DNA from: Planctomycetota bacterium
GTDB taxonomy: Bacteria > Planctomycetota > MHYJ01 > JACQXL01 > JACQZI01
Direction: 5' to 3'
DNA length: 64,000 nucleotides
Assembly: GCA_016207825.1 (NCBI GenBank)
Contig: JACQZI010000010.1
Span: forward strand, 171,689 to 235,688
In this document: positions 17,781 to 24,070 of the stretch, in pieces
How the letters are laid out: each line of letters starts with the position of its first letter
Numbering within the stretch: the stretch's first letter is position 1
Notes under the pieces: generated by a model
What the model was told of the DNA's origin: nothing
Seen by the model: the letters and a program-made list of their open reading frames with translations, nothing else
Databases searched by the model: none
Program-made: the position numbers and the translations under genes

Positions 17781-19058
17781 ATGAAAAAGAAACTGTTCTT
17801 CCTGGTTTTACTCTTATGCATCGCGCTCATCCCGCTTACAATAGCCGGCGAACAAAAGCTTAAGCTTAAATGGGAAAAAACATCGGACGACGCCCTGAAA
17901 GCCGCCCAGCAAACGAATAATCCGGTATTGCTCTTTTTTGTCTGCGGGGCCTGAGGGCTGGAATCCGGAGCTGCCAGCCGTGTGCTGGCAAACGACAAAT
18001 TCATCGAAGCCGCCCAAGGTTTCCATTTAGTCAACGGCACTGAAAAAGACGCGGAGAAATTCAGGGTTCCCCCTGACACGAAAAAATGCGGCATTGTCAT
18101 AGTCGATCCCTTCGGCGACGAACTGGCCATGGGCAGGATATACGACCCCGACGCCCCGGAAAACCTGGCACTGGCAATCATCAGCAAGGCACTTAAGATT
18201 TATGATTCCGAAATAAGCTGGCTGGATTCCGTCGAAAAGGGAATCGCCAAGGCGAAAAAGAGGGATAAGCCGGTCCTGGTTTTCATGGCCGACGATAAAA
18301 AGCCCTCCCAGCAAACCCTGCAAGCGCTGAACAGCCGCGAACTGATGCGCTTGCGGAAATATTTTGTATTTGTCAAAATAGCACATGACAAAGAATCTGA
18401 AGATGCGAAGAAATGGTCGGCGTCATCCGCCCCGTATATTGTCATCCTCAACCCTTTTGAAGAATCAGGCAAAGACCCGATGAAAAAGATATCCGGGCAA
18501 AAAAACGGCAAAACACTCCAGAAGACACTGGAGGAAGCAAAAAAAGCCTATGACCAGATAAAGGAAAAAAGGGCCAAAACAGAGCAGGTTTTCGCTCTCA
18601 ACAGCTCATCATTCGAGGACGGGGAAATGATTCCCAACAGGCATTTTAAAGGCGAAAACAGCCCCTCGCCGAATATGTCCTGGCCGGAAACGGAAGGCGC
18701 CAAATCTTACGCGATTATCTGCGCCAATTCCGAAACAATCGATAACCTCGCCTGGATAACCTGGGTGATTTTTAACATCCCGGAAAAAACAAACGCGCTA
18801 CCGGAAAATATCTCGAAAGGCGCCGAACCGAATGAAGTCAAGGGCGCCAAACAAGGCGTTAATAACCTCGGCAGCACCGGATACGCCGGCCTGATAGCCA
18901 CCAGCGGACGGGGAAGCCAAGAATGTTATTTTACGCTTTACGCGCTTGATACGATACTTGAATTAAAAGCCGGGATAAAAGCCGCGGAATTGCTGAAGGC
19001 CATGGAAGGCCATATTATCAAACAATCCACGCTGGTCGGGCTCTATAAGAATAATTAA
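17781..19058 (+). CDS. Probable selenoprotein: exported thioredoxin-like/PEBP fusion with in-frame TGA
   Basis: Start ATG 17781 follows AAGGAG. The frame is open to 19058 apart from one TGA at 17952-17954, giving 425 residues if read as selenocysteine at residue 58. Order: signal peptide (1-23), thioredoxin-like domain (about 30-135) with FFVCGA-U-GLES, a second thioredoxin-like domain (about 145-255, KKRDKPVLVFMADDKKPSQQ), then a PEBP/YbhB-type domain (about 275-425, beginning FALNSSSFEDGEMIP). The reading aligns without gaps to F-x-A-x-W-C-G-x-C of thioredoxins, placing Sec at the first catalytic Cys; it is also CxxU. A hairpin fitting a bacterial SECIS follows. The alternative is a nonsense mutation giving a pseudogene. 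TGA is an ordinary stop elsewhere, so global recoding is excluded. Confidence 0.75.
17973..17989 (+). promoter_or_regulatory. Candidate bacterial SECIS hairpin
   Basis: GCCAGC-CGTGT-GCTGGC is a perfect 6-bp stem with a 5-nt loop that has G at its second position. The loop lies about 26 nt after the TGA, within the distance known for bacterial SECIS elements. An alternative stem GGCTGG (17956-17961)/CCAGCC (17974-17979) overlaps it. The hairpin lies wholly in coding sequence, as SelB-dependent decoding requires. Confidence 0.6.
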
Positions 19059-19219
19059 CACACCCCTCAGTCCCCTCTTTGTAAGGAGGATTACGGAGCG
19101 GCAGCGAAGTCCCTCCCCGATGGGAACAAGGGTTGCCATCCAATCACCGTTTAATTACCTTCGTCTTTAAGGTATTGAATATTATTTACCGCGCTGCTAT
19201 TTTTGTATATATTATCCAT

Positions 19220-19783
19220 ATGGATTTTATCACCATCTTTTTAATTGCGCTCGGGCTTTCGATGGACGCGCTGGCGGTTTCCATCACCAACGGAATCATT
19301 ATAAAGAATGTCAAAATAATCCATGCCTTCAGGATTGCCCTGTTCTTCGGTTTATTCCAGTCTTTTATGCCGGTCGTCGGCTGGCTTGCCGGATTGGGAT
19401 TAAAGGGATTCATCTCCGGCATGGACCACTGGATTGCTTTCGGGCTTTTGGCGATAATCGGCGGCAAGATGATTTACGAATCGTTCAAACTGGACGCGGG
19501 CAAAGATAAAAACGAATCGCTTAACACCTATATGCTCCTGATTTTATCCGTGGCGACGAGCATAGACGCCCTGGCAGTCGGCTTCACGCTGGCATTTTTA
19601 AATGTCGTGCTGATATTGCCTGTGGCGATTATCGGACTCGTCACCTTCGGGCTTTCCTTTATGGGCGTTTACGCCGGGAATAAGTTCGGTGCGCTTTTAG
19701 GAAACCGGATGGAAATCATCGGCGGATTAATCCTAATCGGAATCGGGCTGAAGATATTAATCCAGCATCTCTTTTACGCGTAA
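19220..19783 (+). CDS. mntP: Manganese efflux pump MntP
   Basis: The start at 19220 gives the canonical beginning MDFITIFLIALGLSMDALAVS. The 187-residue product has six hydrophobic helices and the two family-typical repeats, each with an acidic D-A-L-A motif (LSMDALAVS near residue 15; TSIDALAVG near 115). MntP exports Mn2+ to protect against toxicity. The upstream frame could extend to 19133, but the longer N-terminus is not like the family. The 160-bp region before the gene was checked for a yybP-ykoY manganese riboswitch and I do not see the characteristic core. Confidence 0.93.
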   Translation: MDFITIFLIALGLSMDALAVSITNGIIIKNVKIIHAFRIALFFGLFQSFMPVVGWLAGLGLKGFISGMDHWIAFGLLAIIGGKMIYESFKLDAGKDKNESLNTYMLLILSVATSIDALAVGFTLAFLNVVLILPVAIIGLVTFGLSFMGVYAGNKFGALLGNRMEIIGGLILIGIGLKILIQHLFYA

Positions 19784-19803
19784 TAACAGCTTCCAAACTA
19801 CGC

Positions 19804-21135
19804 CTATTTGGCCATATCTTCCGGGTTTTCTTCCGGGAATTCATCCGGCGGCGGCGTTTCATCTTCCGGTTTTTTCTCTTCCTCTTCGTAAGGGACGGCT
19901 TCTCTAACCGCACCTTCACGCCTTAAATAGCTTTTATATGCCGTGGTGCCTTGTTTTATCTGCATACTTCCGGGTGGCTCTTCAAAAAGGTAGTCCACAT
20001 CAGCCTCAAACCATTCGCTGGTTATGGTCGAACCAGCCGGTTCGGTAAGCCCGTATGAATAAGTGGAATAGACCGCCGTCCCCTTGTAATAAGACATCTT
20101 CCCCAGCACGTTAAGGATATGCGGGTCCCCGCTTTCCACGTTTATTGTCATGCGTTTTATTTCCCCGTTATTCAAAGCGTCAATAATAACAAGTTCATAA
20201 GCCCCCCTGCGCAGGCGCGTTTCGGCATTACTGCTATCCTCAAGCGTAAACCAGTCTTTGCCGCCGAGCTTCAAAAGGACTTTATACCCGCTGTAATTAT
20301 CTATGTATACCGGAGCGATGGCGAATTTTATCCCGATGACCAGCCATAGCACCCATAACCCGATTACCAGAAGGTAGGTTTTTATCACGGATAATTTACT
20401 AGCAGACGAGGAAAGTGCATCTTTTAATCCAAACAGGAAACCAAGCACTAAAATACCGCTGATTATGGTCGTCCAAAGCCATAATCCTCTCCCGGCAATA
20501 AACCAGGCGCCTGCGGCAACTACCGCATACCCGATAAGCCAATACAAAGCCATTGATTTATTACCGGCAGGAACTTCCGGCTCAAGGCCTGGCGCATGGA
20601 GCCCTTCGGTTTGGAATTGCGCCTGCACTTCACCCTGGGGCGGTGGTACGGTCTTGGCCTGATAGTGTCTTTCCACCGCATCCCAGGAGCCTTCGGCGCC
20701 GAGCTTGGGGAAATACTGGCCAAAAGCTGTGCCGAATTTATCCAAGGCCGCGTTGCCGGAAACAACGCCTAACTTTTTATTGTATGACTCGCCCTCGCTT
20801 AAAAGCCTTTTTATCTCACCCGCGGGAACGGAGACAAGTTCGGTAAAATATTCCTGCTTCTCATCCTTAAAGACCAAAAGCACCTGTCCGCTTGAAATAA
20901 GCGATTCAATATATTTTTTACAGAGCGCATCGCTGATATCCAGAATGCGGTGGAAAAGGTAAGGCTGATCTGGCATATCATATAGTTTGGTGAACGAGGC
21001 AAGAAGCGCCCCCTCGGGAAAATAAAACATCCGGAAGATTACTGATTTACGGACGCCCTTGAAAGTATTGGGATCGGGCGGCGATATTTCCCAGGAAGGA
21101 ACTCCTTCTTTGTAAGTAAGATTGACTGTCGGCAT
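19804..21135 (-). CDS. Hypothetical membrane protein with Pro/Glu-rich tail
   Basis: A 443-residue protein of unknown family. Residues 1-170 look soluble, 195-290 contain three transmembrane helices (ALYWLIGYAVVAAGAWFIAG, LWTTIISGILVLGFLFGL, TYLLVIGLWVLWLVIGIKF), and the C-terminal 150 residues form a beta-rich domain (VYIDNYSGYKVLLKLGGKDW). The chain ends in a very acidic tail (EEEEKKPEDETPPPDEFPE). AAGGAG precedes the ATG at 21135. It is convergent with mntP (20 nt apart). It could be an envelope or stress sensor, but nothing in the sequence proves a role. Confidence 0.65.
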   Translation of the reverse strand: MPTVNLTYKEGVPSWEISPPDPNTFKGVRKSVIFRMFYFPEGALLASFTKLYDMPDQPYLFHRILDISDALCKKYIESLISSGQVLLVFKDEKQEYFTELVSVPAGEIKRLLSEGESYNKKLGVVSGNAALDKFGTAFGQYFPKLGAEGSWDAVERHYQAKTVPPPQGEVQAQFQTEGLHAPGLEPEVPAGNKSMALYWLIGYAVVAAGAWFIAGRGLWLWTTIISGILVLGFLFGLKDALSSSASKLSVIKTYLLVIGLWVLWLVIGIKFAIAPVYIDNYSGYKVLLKLGGKDWFTLEDSSNAETRLRRGAYELVIIDALNNGEIKRMTINVESGDPHILNVLGKMSYYKGTAVYSTYSYGLTEPAGSTITSEWFEADVDYLFEEPPGSMQIKQGTTAYKSYLRREGAVREAVPYEEEEKKPEDETPPPDEFPEENPEDMAK

Positions 21136-21154
21136 GTTTTATTTTCTCCTTATT

Positions 21155-21228
21155 ACACGAAATCACGAAAATGGGAACTCGAAGACAAGAAAACTGATTT
21201 CGTGCTTTCGAACCTCTTTCGTGTTTAA
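21155..21228. repeat. Imperfect inverted repeat (ACGAAA/TTTCGT)
   Basis: ACACGAAATCACGAAA (21155-21170) is complemented by TTTCGTGCTTTCG and CTTTCGTGTTTA some 30-50 nt later. It resembles the degenerate cacgaa-type repeats seen elsewhere in the window (56734-56788). It lies in the gap between the membrane-protein gene and the HTH gene and may form a hairpin in either transcript. Confidence 0.4.
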
Positions 21229-21314
21229 AACTTATGCTAATTCTTAGAGCCGTATTTGTCAATAATAAAGAGTTGCCAATGGATAAATATGTTCGCCATC
21301 CTAAAGCATCAGGA

Positions 21315-21761
21315 TTAATCGCCTCTTAATTTCTTATTGACAATCTGCCTTATCCTTTCATGCGATATATTTATTTTCCAGTTATCTTTTATCCATTTGG
21401 CGATTTTACGGGATGGCCAGCCTTCGGTGGATGCCCTTCTTTTTATCATATATGTCGACCATCCGCTCACGGACATAATTTCGTCAATCTGTTGGGCGGT
21501 TAATTTCCTGGAACGGACGGGATAAGTGAATCCGGCAAGCCCTTTTTCTTTATATAGCTTGAGCCATTGGTAAACCGAGCGGGAAGAGGTTTGCAATTCT
21601 TCGGCGATTCGTTCCACGGTATGGAATTCGTGGGAAAACCAGACTGCCTGGGCGCGTTTCCGTGCGTGGTAGTTGCCTTCGCCTGCCATGCGGGACATAA
21701 AATGCTGGAGCGAGGCAATCCCGGATTTATCCAGCTGGATGAAAATACATCTTCTTGGCAT
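21315..21761 (-). CDS. HTH protein, N-terminal part of an IS630-like transposase
   Basis: A 148-residue protein starting at ATG 21761 (AAGGAG 4 nt upstream; an in-frame ATG 15 nt earlier overlaps that site). It has two helix-turn-helix segments, VERIAEELQTSSRSVYQWLKL and a C-terminal one with SRKIAKWIKDNWKINISHE, as in the DNA-binding half of IS630-type transposases. The DDE catalytic half is absent. It could be a domesticated DNA-binding protein or a remnant. A shorter relative is at 34962. Repeats surround it (21155-21228, 21773-21898), but they are not transposon-style terminal repeats. Confidence 0.7.
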   Translation of the reverse strand: MPRRCIFIQLDKSGIASLQHFMSRMAGEGNYHARKRAQAVWFSHEFHTVERIAEELQTSSRSVYQWLKLYKEKGLAGFTYPVRSRKLTAQQIDEIMSVSGWSTYMIKRRASTEGWPSRKIAKWIKDNWKINISHERIRQIVNKKLRGD

Positions 21762-21772
21762 AAAACTCCTTG

Positions 21773-21898
21773 CCACAGAATCACAGAGTTCACGGAGAAT
21801 ATTTTTTATAAAGAGTCCAAGAAACCAGGAAAAATTTCATGGATTAATGATCTCATTATTAATATATTAAACTCTGTGTTCTCTGTGTCTCCGTGGCT
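21773..21898. repeat. Inverted repeat of cacagag type upstream of the HTH gene
   Basis: CCACAGAATCACAGAGTTCACGGAG at 21774-21798 (only its ends matter: CCACAGA...CACGGAG) faces ACTCTGTGTTC...CTCCGTGGC at 21870-21897. A third partial copy (CTCTGTGCCCTCTGTGG) is near 22058. These are short degenerate repeats of a type widespread in uncultured bacterial genomes; the function is unknown. Confidence 0.5.
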
Positions 21899-21901
21899 AT
21901 A

Positions 21902-21967
21902 TTGTCAACTAATTTCTTCCACTTTGTCAAGCATTTTCTTCCATTTTGTCAACCCAATATTTCCGTT
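21902..21967. repeat. Mini tandem array, three units with a 22-nt period
   Basis: TTGTCAA occurs at 21902, 21924 and 21946, exactly 22 nt apart. It is followed each time by a T/C-rich stretch with TTTCTTCCA or similar (the third unit is diverged). It lies about 300 bp before the larger 22-nt array at 22261. Confidence 0.6.
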
Positions 21968-22260
21968 TATCCTATAAAACTCAATATAATCAACAACCAT
22001 CTTCAATATAACGAGTTTCTTATTCGCTTTATATTGAAATATCTCTTTTTATACCCCTCTGTGCCCTCTGTGGTCGTATTTTACCCCAAAAAAGTCGGTT
22101 AATTCTCCCTTATCGGGAGATAAAAGGGGGGTTTTATTTCCGCACTTTTTATATTCGGCGGCTAAAACCGCCTGATTCGTTGTTATATTGAGTATTAGGC
22201 ACTAAAAACCCGGTTAATTCGCCCAACCATGGAGATGGGGGTGGGGGTATCCTACCCCTA

Positions 22261-22480
22261 CACCTCCATAACCATTACCCTGCACCCCTATAACCATTAC
22301 CCTGCACCCTTATAGCCATTATCCTGCACCCCTATAACCATTATCCTGCACCCCTATAACCATTATCCTGCACCCTTATAGCCATTATCCTGCACCCTTA
22401 TAGCCATTATCCTGCACCCCTATAGCCATTACCATGCACCTCCATAGCCATTATTCTACACCCTAATAGCCTATATGCTC
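22261..22480. repeat. Tandem array of about 10 units, exact 22-nt period (array 1)
   Basis: Units start at 22261, 22283, 22305, 22327, 22349, 22371, 22393, 22415, 22437 and 22459. Each begins CACCCYTATARCCATTA and most end CCTG. Inner units differ at one to three positions, while the edge units are more decayed, as expected for an old tandem expansion. The whole gap 21899-22706 holds no gene; apart from this array and the mini-array it has only short degenerate repeats. Confidence 0.9.
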
Positions 22481-22706
22481 TACCCTCATAACATAACGTA
22501 TACCCTATACCTGTATAGCCATCGGCATATCTTAAACATCTTAGCTGACAGATTATTGGAAAAGTTTTCGGGAATGAGATTATCGGGACGGGAGTTCGGG
22601 ATTAAGACTTTGACCACCTGAAACGATTAATCTTTTAAACTATTAAGCTTTTAAGCCTTTTGGACGTCAAGCCTTCGCTGGCACTGGGGGTTGTTAGCGG
22701 GATGAA

Positions 22707-23174
22707 TTATTTTATTCTTCCAAGTTTGAATAATCTTGTTAGCCAATTATGAGACCAATACCACCTTTCCGTTTCGTCTATTACACAGGCAGCATATTTA
22801 TCAGCAGGTAACCCATTCTCCTGTATCAATTTATCTGCATCTAAATAATAATCATGACTTTTCCCTTCCGTTAGCTCCAATCTTCTTGGATTGGTATCAG
22901 CGCATAATAAATACTTTTGCTTACTATTGCGTGGCATTAATAAACCTGCTCTCGAAAGTGTTACGGGTCTTCGTCCAACATTTATTGCCGTAATTATTAA
23001 AGAAGTAAGAACAGCACCATTAGGCTGAACTTTTGTGTAATTATCGCCAATTTTAACTTTTATATTTGCTCTGTCTCTACGATATTCAAATATCTTTAAA
23101 ACAGCTAATATAGTCGCTAAAATACCACCCCAAACACCTACCCAATCAGTTAACTTCATATTACTTAAATCCAT
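22707..23174 (-). CDS. Small membrane-anchored hypothetical protein
   Basis: A 155-residue protein with one N-terminal transmembrane helix (VGVWGGILATILAVLKIF, about 12-29). A beta-rich soluble domain follows (VLTSLIITAINVGRRPVTLS) that looks like an immunoglobulin-like fold. No ribosome binding site is evident. Proteins of this general build are often found among accessory genes. It is 10 nt downstream of the PIN-like gene and probably cotranscribed with it and the restriction enzyme. The function is unknown. Confidence 0.6.
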   Translation of the reverse strand: MDLSNMKLTDWVGVWGGILATILAVLKIFEYRRDRANIKVKIGDNYTKVQPNGAVLTSLIITAINVGRRPVTLSRAGLLMPRNSKQKYLLCADTNPRRLELTEGKSHDYYLDADKLIQENGLPADKYAACVIDETERWYWSHNWLTRLFKLGRIK

Positions 23175-23184
23175 ATTTATTACA

Positions 23185-24063
23185 TTAAAGAGATTTCATA
23201 AACTCGTCAAACTTCATAATACGCCCATTATCTGCAAAGATACCTTTACAGTAACCTACAAGGTTACTATCATCAGAAACCAATATTGATGCTTCTCCTC
23301 CCAAGTACGTAGCGATATCAATGTCAAAATAGTCGTTCTCCACAATCCCCGTCCCTTTAATATAATAATGGTCTAATAATATACCCTGAACGAGTGAACT
23401 AATCTGTAATTTCTCGAACGGTGTACTCTGAATATTTTGTATCTCTTGGTTAGAAAATTGGTGTTTCCGGCATTCCCGAATAAACCATTCTTCAAAGAAG
23501 CTAACCTTTTCACCTTGGGCATCAGGCGCTTTTATCTTCGCAATGATATCTGCATTTTGTTTAGCAATGTCTTTAAAACCTCTAAGGATAGGAATTTCCC
23601 AGCCGCTTGAAAGCTCTTTATTCTTAAGTATCGTTACCCAAGAATTACCATCGCGAGATGATTCAATTTGCCCTGCTGTTGTAACCTCTCGCAGGAAAAA
23701 GTCAATAGCCTGTCGCCATTCGGTCCGTTGTGAGGGCGATATAGTTTTGTCTGCAAACACATAAAGTGTTCGTTTGATAAGTTCGTCCGTGTCAGGAAGA
23801 ATATGTCCGTCTGAAAGTTGCCCAAAACGGCTTACGGCACAGCGAATCTCCGCCACATCCGCGTCCGTCAAGGGCGATTTTCTGTTTAGGTTTGACCCAA
23901 GAAGTTCTTGCAATACTCGCGGAATCCAGCCTGTTTTATAATCACTTTGTTTACAGGCTCTATCTAAACTTTCCCATTCTTTTTGGTTCAGCACACCTAA
24001 TTTACGAACCGCATTGGTATCAAAGATAAAGTTAAGCTTAAAACCTGATATATGTGGTAACAT
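23185..24063 (-). CDS. PIN-like nuclease-fold protein next to a restriction system
   Basis: A 292-residue protein. The N-terminus NFIFDTNAVRKL is the first acidic strand of a PIN domain. Near the C-terminus, VENDYFDIDIATYLGGEASILVSDDSNLVGYC supplies the later acidic residues (D-x-D ... SDD; quoted only to show their order). PIN domains are metal-dependent ribonucleases. The middle 180 residues are helical and not recognised. The gene starts 7 nt after the stop of the type IIG enzyme gene. This suggests an accessory effector in the same defence unit rather than a typical VapC toxin: it is twice the usual size and no antitoxin is present. Confidence 0.65.
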   Translation of the reverse strand: MLPHISGFKLNFIFDTNAVRKLGVLNQKEWESLDRACKQSDYKTGWIPRVLQELLGSNLNRKSPLTDADVAEIRCAVSRFGQLSDGHILPDTDELIKRTLYVFADKTISPSQRTEWRQAIDFFLREVTTAGQIESSRDGNSWVTILKNKELSSGWEIPILRGFKDIAKQNADIIAKIKAPDAQGEKVSFFEEWFIRECRKHQFSNQEIQNIQSTPFEKLQISSLVQGILLDHYYIKGTGIVENDYFDIDIATYLGGEASILVSDDSNLVGYCKGIFADNGRIMKFDEFMKSL

Positions 24064-24070
24064 AATTTAC

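Noticed and set aside
19059-19219. Manganese riboswitch (yybP-ykoY) upstream of mntP
   Set aside because: The conserved core sequence of that riboswitch could not be found.
21315-21761. Complete insertion sequence
   Set aside because: Only the DNA-binding half of an IS630-like transposase is present, with no DDE domain and no matching terminal repeats.
22261-22480. Possible CRISPR array
   Set aside because: The units are contiguous 22-nt repeats with no unique spacers between them, and no cas gene is in the window.
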